From a bacterium (GTDB lineage: Bacteria; Bacteroidota; Ignavibacteria; Ignavibacteriales; Ignavibacteriaceae), in NCBI GenBank assembly GCA_016716565.1, contig JADJWC010000002.1, positions 806,001 through 870,000 on the forward strand: a DNA stretch of 64,000 nucleotides, in the 5' to 3' direction. A program made the position numbers and the translations under genes. Below are positions 51,435 to 60,870 of the stretch, piece by piece. A model generated the notes under the pieces. That model did not search any database. It was given only the letters and a program-made list of their open reading frames with translations, and was not told the origin of the DNA. Within the stretch, counting starts at the first letter, position 1. Each line of letters starts with the position of its first letter.

Positions 51435-52534
51435 ACAGTAACCTCTGCCTTAATCTTTTTTACTTTCTCTTTCAGACTTCCGAGAAGTGATTCGAAGGAA
51501 TCAGAAAAGGATTTTACTCCGTCAACTAAAAGTTTATCGGTGATTTTATTGATATCAATTCCAAGTTTCTTCAATTCTTTAAGCTGAGATTTTGCTTCAT
51601 CAATACCTTTATTTAATGTCAGATCAACTTTACCGTGATCGATAAAAGATTGTATGGTATCCGGCGGCATTGTGTTTACAGTATCAGGACCGATCAGAGT
51701 ATCCACATAAAGAAGATCGTAATAATCGGGATTTTTTGTACTTGTACTTGCCCAGAGAAGTCTTTGCTTTCTTGCACCTTTAGCTTCAAGCTTTTTCCAT
51801 CTTTCGCTGTTGAACATCTCTTCGGAAATATCAAAAGCAATTTTTGAATTTGCTACCGCAATTTTTCCTAGAAGCTCCTTATTCCCTTTTGATTGAAGCT
51901 CTTTATCAACGGCTGTATCAACACGGCTGACAAAAAATGATGCAACTGAGGCATGCTTACTAATATCTCCGCCCGCGGCATCGTACTTTTCCAATCCGGC
52001 CATGAATGCTTCGACAACTTTTTTATAGCTATCAGTACTGAATATTAATGTTACATTCACATTTATTCCGGATCCAAGCACCTCAGTAATTGCCGGCAGT
52101 CCTTCATCTGTTCCAGGAATTTTTATCATGATATTTGGTCTGCCTAAAGCTTTAAAGAGATGTTTTGCTTGTTTGATTGTTTCTTCAGAATTGTTAGCAA
52201 GAAGTGGATTAACTTCAATGCTAATGTAGCCGTCGAGACCGTCTGTTTCATTGTAAACTTTTCTCATTTCGTCTGCAGCAATACCGATATCTTTCAATGC
52301 AAGCTTTTCATAAATGTCTTCAACAGATAATCCTTTTAAAACAAGACGTTTGATGTCTTCATCATAGTCTGAACTTTTCGAGATTGCTTTATCAAATATT
52401 GTAGGATTTGAAGTCATCCCTCTTAAACCCATCTCTCTCAGCTTTATCAGTTCGCCGCTCGTTAACAGTTTCCTGCTTATAAAATCAAGCCATACTGATT
52501 GCCCAAGCTCTGCTAATTTATTTAACTTACTCAT
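51431..52534 (-). CDS. tal: Transaldolase
   Basis: 367-residue transaldolase of the long bacterial type. The Schiff-base Lys is in PNIMIKIPGTDEGLPAI. Other conserved stretches are GLRGMTSNPTIFDKAI, VNVTLIFS, ASVASFFVSRVDTAVD, LLWASTSTKNPDY and TVNTMPPDTIQSFIDHG. It exchanges three-carbon units between sedoheptulose-7-phosphate and glyceraldehyde-3-phosphate. It lies between pgl and pgi in one operon. Confidence 0.94.
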   Translation of the reverse strand: MSKLNKLAELGQSVWLDFISRKLLTSGELIKLREMGLRGMTSNPTIFDKAISKSSDYDEDIKRLVLKGLSVEDIYEKLALKDIGIAADEMRKVYNETDGLDGYISIEVNPLLANNSEETIKQAKHLFKALGRPNIMIKIPGTDEGLPAITEVLGSGINVNVTLIFSTDSYKKVVEAFMAGLEKYDAAGGDISKHASVASFFVSRVDTAVDKELQSKGNKELLGKIAVANSKIAFDISEEMFNSERWKKLEAKGARKQRLLWASTSTKNPDYYDLLYVDTLIGPDTVNTMPPDTIQSFIDHGKVDLTLNKGIDEAKSQLKELKKLGIDINKITDKLLVDGVKSFSDSFESLLGSLKEKVKKIKAEVTV

Positions 52535-52606
52535 AGTTTACCTTTATATGATTTTTTATAGTTCAACTTTTTCAATTCAAATTGTTTATTTAAAGTTAAT
52601 GATATT

Positions 52607-53332
52607 TTAGATGAATGATATCTTTCGCTTATCCAATAATACCGATGCTTCTTTATCAATATAGTAATGCAAATTTCCGCTCAGCGGATTGATAAATTCA
52701 GCCGGATATATTTTTTTTCTCTCCTCCAATATTTTTTGAATAATGCCTGACTTACTTTCTCCAGTAACTAAAAATCTTACTGCATCAGAGTTATTTATCA
52801 CTTTACCGGTTATGGTAATTCTTTTTTGTCCGGTTGAAGGATGAATTGCGACATCACAAACTTTATCAGAATCCAATAAATATATTTGATCAGGAAAAAT
52901 TGAAGCCGTATGTCCGTCTTCACCAATTCCAAGCATAACTAGATCAAATTTCGGAAATCCATTTGCTGACTCAATGATTTTCTCAATTTCTCCGGTATAT
53001 CGTTTTGCTTCAGTCTCCGGATCATTTTCGCCTTTTATCCGATGAATATTTCCCTCCGGAATTTTAATTTTATCAAGAAGATACTTTTTCGTCATTCCAA
53101 AATTGCTTTCATCATCAGTGGGAGGAACACATCTTTCATCGCTCCAGAATAAGTGCAACTTCTCCCAGTTTATCTTTTCTTTGTAATTAGATGCGAGTAT
53201 TTCAAAAATAATCTTCGGCGTACTCCCACCGGAGAGAGCGATAAAAATTTTTGCTTTTGTACTGCTCAGCTTGTGTAACTCCACGCAGAAATAATTTGCA
53301 AGCTCTGATTTACTCTTAAAAACTTTTATCAT
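52607..53332 (-). CDS. pgl: 6-phosphogluconolactonase
   Basis: 241-residue hydrolase of 6-phosphogluconolactone, DevB/NagB type. Conserved parts are ALSGGSTPK, HLFWSDERCVPP and GIGEDGHTASIFP with the catalytic His. It starts 3 bp after the zwf stop. A 72-bp gap separates it from tal. Confidence 0.92.
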   Translation of the reverse strand: MIKVFKSKSELANYFCVELHKLSSTKAKIFIALSGGSTPKIIFEILASNYKEKINWEKLHLFWSDERCVPPTDDESNFGMTKKYLLDKIKIPEGNIHRIKGENDPETEAKRYTGEIEKIIESANGFPKFDLVMLGIGEDGHTASIFPDQIYLLDSDKVCDVAIHPSTGQKRITITGKVINNSDAVRFLVTGESKSGIIQKILEERKKIYPAEFINPLSGNLHYYIDKEASVLLDKRKISFI

Positions 53333-53335
53333 CGT

Positions 53336-54865
53336 CTACAGTTCACAATAAATTCCATCGCCTTCAAGATTTTTGCAGGGATAACGCCAGGTCATGTTTT
53401 TTCCTTCAATCATTTCATCGGCTTTTTCAGGACCCCAGGTTCCTGCAGGATATCCATAAACAGGAATGTTATTATCATTTTTCCAAGCTTTTAAAATAGG
53501 ATCAACAAATTTCCAGGCAGCCTCAACAGCATCAGCGCGTTGATACAATGTCGAATCACCGATCATACAATCATGTAGAAGACGTTCATAAGCTGTCGGC
53601 AAATATGCGTTAGAAAGGTCTGAATAGTGAAAATCCATGTTTACATTTTGAATGTTGAATCCCTGTCCCGGAACTTTCATACCGACTTTAAACAAAACTC
53701 CTTCGTCTGGCTGAATGCGAAGAATCAACTGGTTACAGGAATTAACCTGATCCTGATTCGAAAAAAGAAAATGAGGAGTTCGTTTGAAATGAATTACAAC
53801 CTCGGAAACCTTTGTCGGCATTCTTTTGCCTGTTCGAATGTAAAATGGAACACCGCCCCAGCGCCAGTTATCAATAAATAATTTCATCGCAACGTACGAT
53901 TCAGTTCGTGAATCTTTTTCAACACCTTTCTCTTCACGATAGCCGGGAACTTTTTCCCCTTTAATAGTTGCAGAAGTATATTGTCCTCTGATAGAATATT
54001 TTTGGATATCTTTGCCATTAAATTGCCTGAAAGACTGAAATACTTTTACGATCTCATTCCTGATTGCATTTGATTCAAAAGAAGAAGGCGGTTCCATTGA
54101 AATAAGACCCGTAAGCTGCAGCAAATGATTCTGAACCATATCTCTCAATGCACCGGATGAATCATAATAACCGCCACGGTTTTCAATTCCAATATTTTCT
54201 ACCGAAGTAATTTCAACATGATGAACATAGTTCCTGTTCCACAAAGGTTCAAACACACCATTTGAAAAACGAGTGACTAAAATGTTCTGCACTGTTTCTT
54301 TACCAAGGTAATGATCAATTCGGTAAATCTGTTCTTCTTTAAAATATTTTGATAACTTTTTATTTAATTCCAATGCCGACTCAAGATCGTATCCGAAGGG
54401 TTTTTCAACAATAAGCTTTTTCCAGCTTCCATTTTCACTATTGCTCAGTCCTACTTCTCCAAGTAAACATGGAATCACACCATATAATGAAGGCGGAGTT
54501 GAGAGATAGTAAATGAAATTTCCATCTGTTCCCAAATCATTATCAAGCTTCACAAGATGATTTTTTAATTTCTGGAAATCCTCTTTGTTCTCAGTGTCTA
54601 CAGATATGTATGAAAGCTTTTTCAGAAATTCATTTACTACCTGCTCATTATCCTCTTTATAGTTGGCAAATTTTTTAATTCCAGCTTTCATCTTCTCTCT
54701 GAATTTTTCATCAGATAAATCTGTCCTGCTTGCACCGATCACAGCAAATTTTTCCGGTAATAGATTCTGCTTGTGTAAATCATAGACGGCTGGTATTAAC
54801 TTTCTGAAAGTAAGATCACCGGAAGCGCCGAAGATTACGAGAATGTGATTATCAGGTTTTTTCAT
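53336..54865 (-). CDS. zwf: Glucose-6-phosphate 1-dehydrogenase
   Basis: 509-residue dehydrogenase, the first step of the oxidative pentose phosphate pathway. The cofactor motif FGASGDLTFRKLIPA is at the N-terminus. The active site RIDHYLGKETVQNILVTRF and the substrate-site region PFYIRTGKRMPTKVSEV are intact. Length is normal. It lies 16 bp after gnd, in one transcript. Confidence 0.95.
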   Translation of the reverse strand: MKKPDNHILVIFGASGDLTFRKLIPAVYDLHKQNLLPEKFAVIGASRTDLSDEKFREKMKAGIKKFANYKEDNEQVVNEFLKKLSYISVDTENKEDFQKLKNHLVKLDNDLGTDGNFIYYLSTPPSLYGVIPCLLGEVGLSNSENGSWKKLIVEKPFGYDLESALELNKKLSKYFKEEQIYRIDHYLGKETVQNILVTRFSNGVFEPLWNRNYVHHVEITSVENIGIENRGGYYDSSGALRDMVQNHLLQLTGLISMEPPSSFESNAIRNEIVKVFQSFRQFNGKDIQKYSIRGQYTSATIKGEKVPGYREEKGVEKDSRTESYVAMKLFIDNWRWGGVPFYIRTGKRMPTKVSEVVIHFKRTPHFLFSNQDQVNSCNQLILRIQPDEGVLFKVGMKVPGQGFNIQNVNMDFHYSDLSNAYLPTAYERLLHDCMIGDSTLYQRADAVEAAWKFVDPILKAWKNDNNIPVYGYPAGTWGPEKADEMIEGKNMTWRYPCKNLEGDGIYCEL

Positions 54866-54881
54866 GATTAAACTTTATTAG

Positions 54882-55784
54882 TCAATTGTCTGCTTTTTTA
54901 ATTGCGTGTCCGCCGAACTGATTCCGCAGTGCTGCCAGCATCTTCATTGCGAATGATTCATCCTGACGTGATTGAAATCTATTGAATAGAGATGAGGTGA
55001 TAATATGAGCCGGTACATCCAACTCAATTGCTGTCTGAACAGTCCATCGTCCTTCCCCGCTATCCTGAACATAGCCTTTAATACTTTCGAGCTTTGCATC
55101 ATCAGCCAATGCAAGATGAGCCAGCTCAAGAAGCCAGGATCGTACGACGCTTCCATACTGCCAGACTTTAGAAACAGCAGTCAGATCAATATTGAATTGT
55201 GATTTTTCCAGTATCTCAAATCCTTCAGCATAAGCCTGCATCATTCCATATTCAATTCCATTGTGAACCATTTTGACGAAATGTCCGGCACCAGATTCAC
55301 CACAATAGAGAAAACCATTTTCAGGAGCGAGGGATTTGAATATTGGTTCACAATAATTCGTTGCGTTTTTGTTACCTCCATACATCAGACAATATCCTTC
55401 TTTCAATCCCCAAATACCGCCGCTCGTTCCGCAATCGATATAATTAATTCCTTTCTGCTTACAGAGCTCTGATCTGGATATGGTTTCTTTAAAGTAAGAA
55501 TTTCCTCCGTCAATAATTATATCATCTTTTTTCAGATGAGGTAGCAGTGCATCAATATTTTCATCAACAGGTTTTCCTGAAGGTACCATTAACCAGATTA
55601 CTTTTCTTCCTTCAAGCTTATTGACAAGATCTTTAACTGATTCAGCAGTATTTGCGCCGAGTTTTTCGGCTTCTAATATCTGTTCTTTTGATCTGTTATA
55701 AACAACGATCTCATGATTATCCTTTAAAAGTCGGTGGACCATATTCAATCCCATTTTGCCAAGCCCGATAAATCCAATTTTCAT
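54882..55784 (-). CDS. gnd: 6-phosphogluconate dehydrogenase, short YqeC type
   Basis: 300-residue decarboxylating dehydrogenase. The N-terminal nucleotide site is GFIGLGKMGLNMVHRLL and the 6PG-binding motif is DGGNSYFKET. The catalytic Lys is in GHFVKMVHNGIEYGMMQAYAEG, and the C-terminus is short (SRQDESFAMKMLAALRNQFGGH). The length matches the short class, often NAD-preferring, rather than the 470-residue Gnd. It is the first gene of the gnd-zwf-pgl-tal-pgi operon, divergent from the PAP2 gene. Confidence 0.92.
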   Translation of the reverse strand: MKIGFIGLGKMGLNMVHRLLKDNHEIVVYNRSKEQILEAEKLGANTAESVKDLVNKLEGRKVIWLMVPSGKPVDENIDALLPHLKKDDIIIDGGNSYFKETISRSELCKQKGINYIDCGTSGGIWGLKEGYCLMYGGNKNATNYCEPIFKSLAPENGFLYCGESGAGHFVKMVHNGIEYGMMQAYAEGFEILEKSQFNIDLTAVSKVWQYGSVVRSWLLELAHLALADDAKLESIKGYVQDSGEGRWTVQTAIELDVPAHIITSSLFNRFQSRQDESFAMKMLAALRNQFGGHAIKKADN

Positions 55785-55905
55785 CTGAAATTCTCCGAAG
55801 TATTATTTGTTAGTTTTTATGTGATAATAACTAAATAAAGTTAATGAGTAATATATTTGTAATCAATTTAAAAGATGTTCAGTATTAGTATCAATAAAAG
55901 GGAAA

Positions 55906-56724
55906 ATGAGACAATTTAAAATTAACTTTTTAATGCTTCTGCTGGTTTGGATAATACTTGCGGTAATTTTTGGAATTTATGATCTGGATATTTCAAAGCA
56001 GTTAGTAAATCAGAACTCAGCTTGGGCAAAATTTCTTGAAGATTACGGAATGATTCCCGGTATTCTTGTAATTCTCAGCGGAATATTTATTTACTATTCA
56101 TTCATAAATCAGCAAACGGGCATCTGGCCATATTTCCAGAAGGTAGTTTTCTTTTTAGTAAGCAACGGATTGATATTTTATTTGTTTGATATTCTTCTCG
56201 GACAAGCAGTATCTGATCATTTAATAATTTTTTTAAGCATCGCCTTTGCGATAAATATTATCATCTTTATTGTTTTGCATTCGAAAACAGAAGTGCAGAA
56301 TGTAATTGCAATCAAGTTTGCAAAAGTAGTTGTGGCTGTAGCTTTGTTTGGATATGTAATTTGTATTCAGATTGTGAAATATCTTTGGGGAAGAGTCCGT
56401 TTCAGAGAACTTGATGCTGCATTCTCACAATTCACTCCCTGGTATTTACCTCAAGGATTTACCGGATTTGATTCTTTCCCTTCAGGTCATGCAGCAATGG
56501 GATGGATACTTCTGCCATTGTTAATTCTTCTGGTAAATAAAAAATCTTGGATAAGATATTCGGTGCTATTTTTGATTTTAATATGGGCAGTTGTTTTAGC
56601 TTCCAGCAGAGTTGTAATTGGTGCACATTATGCTTCCGATGTTTTGTTCGGATCGTTCTTTATAATTTTGACATTCTTAATATTGAACAAAAATCCCAAA
56701 TATCAATCATCAAATAACAAATAA
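55906..56724 (+). CDS. PAP2 superfamily membrane phosphatase
   Basis: 272-residue membrane phosphatase, six or more helices. The three-part catalytic signature is present: KYLWGRVRFRE (KxxxxxxRxR), FDSFPSGHAAMGW (PSGH) and SSRVVIGAHYASDVLFG (SRxxxxxHxxxD). Members remove phosphate from lipid phosphates such as undecaprenyl pyrophosphate or phosphatidic acid. The substrate is not known here. It is divergent from the pentose phosphate operon and convergent with the lipoprotein at 56824. Confidence 0.88.
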   Translation: MRQFKINFLMLLLVWIILAVIFGIYDLDISKQLVNQNSAWAKFLEDYGMIPGILVILSGIFIYYSFINQQTGIWPYFQKVVFFLVSNGLIFYLFDILLGQAVSDHLIIFLSIAFAINIIIFIVLHSKTEVQNVIAIKFAKVVVAVALFGYVICIQIVKYLWGRVRFRELDAAFSQFTPWYLPQGFTGFDSFPSGHAAMGWILLPLLILLVNKKSWIRYSVLFLILIWAVVLASSRVVIGAHYASDVLFGSFFIILTFLILNKNPKYQSSNNK

Positions 56725-56823
56725 ATTCTAAACACAAAATCTCAATATTTAAGTTCAGAAATTGTTTATCGGATATTAAATATTATTTGTGATTTGATTT
56801 TTGTGATTTGCTAATTCGAAACA

Positions 56824-57921
56824 TTAATTTCTTTTACTCTTCCAGTACTCACGATATTTATCTTGTGTCACTAACCCTATAGGACCTTTATAGATTCCAC
56901 CATCCATAAACCCATCGTAAACACGAACAGCTATCGTATTTTCTTTTCCGGGAAGTAAAACATTATCGGGGATGTAATATCCGCGTATTGTAATCCATTC
57001 ATAATTCTGGTTGAAGTTTGTCGGAACAATGTCAAAACTCCAATCACCGGTTGAACCAATGAGAGTACCGTTGACAAAAGTTTGGTCAATGTCATCTATC
57101 ATTCCAAGCATAAGAACCATTTTTTGGTTTGCATATTTTTCAGGCAAAGTAAACTTCATTCTGTACCAGGCAAATCCATTATAATCCTTAAATCCCTGAG
57201 TTTCCCAGAATGCGGGGACGAATATTTCTTCCCAATCTTTATCATTATAGTCAGGATTTTTCCAATCGCTGATATCACCAATACTAATTTTCCATGTTCC
57301 TCTCAGATCAATATCAAGATCAAGATAAGCAACTTGTCCTACATTTTGATTGATTGGTGAAAGTCCAACACCCCCTCTGACGATTCCACCGCCAAGCTGA
57401 GCATCGTAAACACGGATCGCGATTGTGTTCTTACCTGCTTTTAAAATTTCTTTTGAGATATAATATTCACGGTATGCATCATACGCTGTAACGTACTGTG
57501 GTGGAAATCCACCAGACATTCCAATTAGTTTTCCATTAATATAAGTTTGATCAACATCATCAATGAATCCGGCATTTAATACAAAATTATTTCCGATCAA
57601 TTCTTTCGGGATTTCAAACGTTTTTCTGTACCAGGCATATCCGTTGTACCCGTGGAAACCCTGGTCTTCCCACATAGCAGGCACTTTTATTTTTTCCCAG
57701 CTGTTGTCTTCAAAATCCGGTGAAGCCCAGACTGAATCATCACCAATTGAGAATCTCCAGTTGCCTTCGAGATTAATAAAGTTTTTATCAACAGCACTTT
57801 TGATTTTATCAAACTCATTAAAAAAGGCTTGAGTGTCAAACTCCTGTTGATTATCATTTTCTGACTTGCAGCCAGTTATAACAAATAATATTACCCCAAG
57901 ACAAACAAATATTTTTTTCAT
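56824..57921 (-). CDS. Lipoprotein with two tandem galactose-binding-like domains
   Basis: 365 residues. The signal peptide ends in the lipobox ITGC (LFVITGCKSEND), so it is likely surface- or periplasm-anchored. Two copies of the same beta-sandwich follow. Copy 1 has GNWRFSIGDDSVWASPDF, VPAMWEDQGF, AWYRKTFEIP and DDVDQTYINGKLIG. Copy 2 has GTWKISIGDISDWKNPDYND, VPAFWETQGF, AWYRMKFTLP and DDIDQTFVNGTLIG. The domains resemble the N-terminal sugar-binding domain of family 2 glycosyl hydrolases, but no catalytic domain is present. It may bind polysaccharide. It forms an operon with the HEAT-repeat gene 33 bp upstream. Confidence 0.72.
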   Translation of the reverse strand: MKKIFVCLGVILFVITGCKSENDNQQEFDTQAFFNEFDKIKSAVDKNFINLEGNWRFSIGDDSVWASPDFEDNSWEKIKVPAMWEDQGFHGYNGYAWYRKTFEIPKELIGNNFVLNAGFIDDVDQTYINGKLIGMSGGFPPQYVTAYDAYREYYISKEILKAGKNTIAIRVYDAQLGGGIVRGGVGLSPINQNVGQVAYLDLDIDLRGTWKISIGDISDWKNPDYNDKDWEEIFVPAFWETQGFKDYNGFAWYRMKFTLPEKYANQKMVLMLGMIDDIDQTFVNGTLIGSTGDWSFDIVPTNFNQNYEWITIRGYYIPDNVLLPGKENTIAVRVYDGFMDGGIYKGPIGLVTQDKYREYWKSKRN

Positions 57922-57954
57922 TATGATAAAGATTTTAATTTCATCTGTAAAATA

Positions 57955-58404
57955 CTACTCATTAACGAAAGCCGTACTTGCTGCATCATTTACCAAATAT
58001 TCATTATAGATCTGAGCAGCCATTCTTCTAACTTTGGCATCTTCATCATTCAGTGAAAGATCTTTCACTTCGAGCAATCCTTCTTCACTGCCTAATTCAT
58101 AAAGAACTAAAGATATTAGAATCCTTGTGTTTGCATTTTTTTCGAACTTAAGCTGATCTATCAATGCACCCTCTGCCTCAGTTATCCGGTAGTAACCAGC
58201 AAGATATATTGCGCTTCTTCTAACACCATCATTTTCGGAATGTATTCCTGCAGCCAGGTTTTCCAGGGCATGCTTGTTTGGAGTAACGTCCTTTATGGAA
58301 TTCTTCTGTGCAAATCCACTTCCCATTAGTGATGCTGCCAAAAGAACCGCTGTTAAGTATCGGCTAGTTCTTCCCGCAAAGCGGGATTTCACTTCGTTCA
58401 ACAT
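57955..58404 (-). CDS. Exported HEAT-repeat-like protein
   Basis: 149 residues with a signal peptide (LTAVLLAASLMGSGFAQ). Three or so alpha-helical repeats are seen: AIYLAGYYRITEAEGALIDQ, ISLVLYELGSEEGLLEVKDL and VRRMAAQIYNEYLV. The ribosome site is AGGAGG. It opens the operon with the sugar-binding lipoprotein. The first residues (MLNEVKSRFAG) lie in a repeat-like stretch, so the true start may be later. The role is unknown. Confidence 0.6.
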   Translation of the reverse strand: MLNEVKSRFAGRTSRYLTAVLLAASLMGSGFAQKNSIKDVTPNKHALENLAAGIHSENDGVRRSAIYLAGYYRITEAEGALIDQLKFEKNANTRILISLVLYELGSEEGLLEVKDLSLNDEDAKVRRMAAQIYNEYLVNDAASTAFVNE

Positions 58405-58719
58405 TTTATTTTCCTCCTGTCTTTAAGTTTTTAAGTAGAACAGTTAATCATTATTTCCACTAGAAAACTACTCTTTTGAAGTGCAACAGGGGTCATGGCA
58501 AAGTAAGGAATTTTAAAAAGTTGTCATGGTAGATCAGGATTTTAAGATTTTGACCGTTTTGTCAGCTCTTTACAATTGATCAAATGATGGCTAAGTTGAT
58601 GATGTGAATTCGAAGCAACATTGATTTTGTACTTCTTCAGTCAAAGATGATGAATAATCAATTGGGAAAATGCATCAGTACTAAGATAAATTCTTGGAAA
58701 TAGCTAAAGGAGAAATGCA
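58405..58719. other. Non-coding region between divergent genes
   Basis: 315 bp between the HEAT-repeat gene and the secreted propeller. The ribosome site AAGGAGAA precedes the ATG at 58720. A TTTTGACC box is followed 15 bp later by TACAAT (58549-58576), which is too short for a good promoter. No RNA gene or terminator is seen. Confidence 0.35.
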
Positions 58720-60816
58720 ATGATAAAAGTATTATGCTCTTTTTTTGTGTTTTCTACTTTAATCCAATCACAAAACATCTGGCAACAATCAAACGGCCCA
58801 CATACTTTAGGTGGTTATGTTCAATGCGAAACAATTGACTTGAACGGTTACCTGTACGTGGGAACTATAGACAGCGGGGTATATTATTCTACAGATTTGG
58901 GGAATTCTTGGAGTAATTCAAGCCTTAATGGCTATTCTATAAATTCTATTAGCTCATCTCCAAATGGATATATTTTTGCCACATCGTACCAACTTATGTT
59001 TAGATCAACAGACCAAGGAACTAATTGGGCTCAAATTACTAACGGATTACCTACTGCATATTTTAATGAAGTGACTTCTACTCTTGATAATTTAGTTTTT
59101 TTAGCAACTTCACAAGGTTTATATCGATCAATGGACTTTGGAGATAATTGGGAGAGAATTGATTCCGGATTTTCCAGTACAGTCATTAATGGAGTATTAA
59201 ATTGTAGTAACGGTGATGTGTATGCCTATTTAAATTGGAGTATTTATCGTTCAACTAATAATGGTTTAAACTGGATAAGTCTCAGCGGGCTTCCGCCTTA
59301 TAAAGTAACTCATCTTACAAGCGATGCATTAAACAATCTTTTTCTAACACTTAGTGAAGGTACATCTTCAATATTTTTTGGATATCGTTCTACAGATCAA
59401 GGCCTTACCTGGGAGCAATTTGGTGCAAGTTGTCCTGTATTCTTTCATTTCGTTAAAGTCTCTACAGACGGAAGTCTTTATATTCAAGGTCAGTTTGGCA
59501 TATACAGATCAACTAATTTAGGAGAATCCTGGTTGCAGATAAGCTCACTTACTGACAGCAACTGTTTAAGTTTTTTTTCAAATGAAATATTATTTGCTGG
59601 TTCTTTGACCGGTGTCAGAAAATCTACAAATGCAGGTGTGGATTGGAATGTCGTTGGTCTTCCTATTGATTACCCCCGGATCTTATCACTTGCAACTAAT
59701 TCTACCGGGATTGTTTTTGCCGGTGGGAAAGGAAATTTTCCTGTAATTTCTAAAACAACGAATCAAGGTCAAGAATGGTTGAATATTACCGCAACATTTG
59801 ATGGAACAATAATAAGTGCATTAGAATTGGATGAGGAAGATAATCTTTTTGCTGGAAGCTATGGTGGAGGTATATATTACTCTACTGATTTTGGAGCAAC
59901 ATGGGTTCAAAGAAATAATGGACTGACTGATTTACACATTACAGCACTTAAATTAATTTTGAATGGTGAAGCATTTGTTGGAACTGATAATGGAGGAATT
60001 TTTTATACAACGGATTATGGTTTACAATGGAATCCAATAAATGAAGGATTAACAGTAACAAGAATCGAGGATATAGCAATTGCAACATCAGGTAACATTT
60101 ATATTGGAACAACAGACGGAGTGTTTGGTTCTACCAATCATGGATTGAATTGGACACATTTAAATAATGGTTGGACTCAATATAGACAGGTAATTTCCAT
60201 CGCTGTAAACTCACAGGAACATATATTTGCTGAAAATTCAGGGTATGGTATTTATCGTTCAACGGACTTCGGTAGTGGTTGGACTCAAGTATCAACTGAA
60301 ATTTGGAGTCCAATTATGGACATTTTTATAAATTCAATAGACACAATTTTTGTTGCTGGTGCTAATGGAGTATTCAGGTCTACGAACAATGGAGAGGATT
60401 GGACACTCTTCAATTCAGGTCTCGCCGAATTTAATGGTACCAATAGTTTTATTATTGACAATGATGGGAAACTAATTGCTGGCACTGAAGATCGTGGTGT
60501 GTGCTGGACCACTGATCCTACCGCTTCGGTGGAAAATGTCAACAATCTGAGTAATAGTTATAGTTTATTTCAAAATTATCCTAATCCATTTAATCCTTTC
60601 ACAACTATATCATACTCGATAAAGGAAAGAGGATTGGTTCAAATTAAAATTTATGACCTTCTGGGAAATGAAATGTTAAACCTTGTTAATGAGGAAAAAT
60701 CGCAGGGTAATTATTCGGTAAAATTTGATGGAAGTATTCTACCAAGTGGAGTATATTTTTATTCATTAAGAGTCAATGACTTCTTGTCTTGTAAGAAAAT
60801 GATTTTGCTTAAATAG
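58720..60816 (+). CDS. Secreted beta-propeller protein with type IX sorting domain
   Basis: 698 residues. The N-terminal signal peptide is MIKVLCSFFVFSTLIQSQ. The body is made of repeated blades with the pattern YRSTDxGxxW (YYSTDLGNSW, FRSTDQGTNW, YRSTNNGLNW, YYSTDFGATW and others), as in BNR/Ycf48/sortilin-type propellers. The last 80 residues are a T9SS C-terminal sorting domain: QNYPNPFNPFTTISYSI, VQIKIYDLLGNEM and SGVYFYSLRVNDF. The protein is exported and attached to, or released from, the cell surface. The ligand is unknown. The sorting domain is the main lineage marker in the window. Confidence 0.85.
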   Translation: MIKVLCSFFVFSTLIQSQNIWQQSNGPHTLGGYVQCETIDLNGYLYVGTIDSGVYYSTDLGNSWSNSSLNGYSINSISSSPNGYIFATSYQLMFRSTDQGTNWAQITNGLPTAYFNEVTSTLDNLVFLATSQGLYRSMDFGDNWERIDSGFSSTVINGVLNCSNGDVYAYLNWSIYRSTNNGLNWISLSGLPPYKVTHLTSDALNNLFLTLSEGTSSIFFGYRSTDQGLTWEQFGASCPVFFHFVKVSTDGSLYIQGQFGIYRSTNLGESWLQISSLTDSNCLSFFSNEILFAGSLTGVRKSTNAGVDWNVVGLPIDYPRILSLATNSTGIVFAGGKGNFPVISKTTNQGQEWLNITATFDGTIISALELDEEDNLFAGSYGGGIYYSTDFGATWVQRNNGLTDLHITALKLILNGEAFVGTDNGGIFYTTDYGLQWNPINEGLTVTRIEDIAIATSGNIYIGTTDGVFGSTNHGLNWTHLNNGWTQYRQVISIAVNSQEHIFAENSGYGIYRSTDFGSGWTQVSTEIWSPIMDIFINSIDTIFVAGANGVFRSTNNGEDWTLFNSGLAEFNGTNSFIIDNDGKLIAGTEDRGVCWTTDPTASVENVNNLSNSYSLFQNYPNPFNPFTTISYSIKERGLVQIKIYDLLGNEMLNLVNEEKSQGNYSVKFDGSILPSGVYFYSLRVNDFLSCKKMILLK

Positions 60817-60870
60817 ATAATCTGGTTTTTTATCGTTATTTACTCTTAATTTATTCGCTTCAAAAACTGT

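Noticed and set aside
58549..58576. Promoter TTGACC - 15 bp - TACAAT upstream of the propeller gene
   Set aside because: The spacing is too short for a standard promoter and the region is AT-rich. It is not called.
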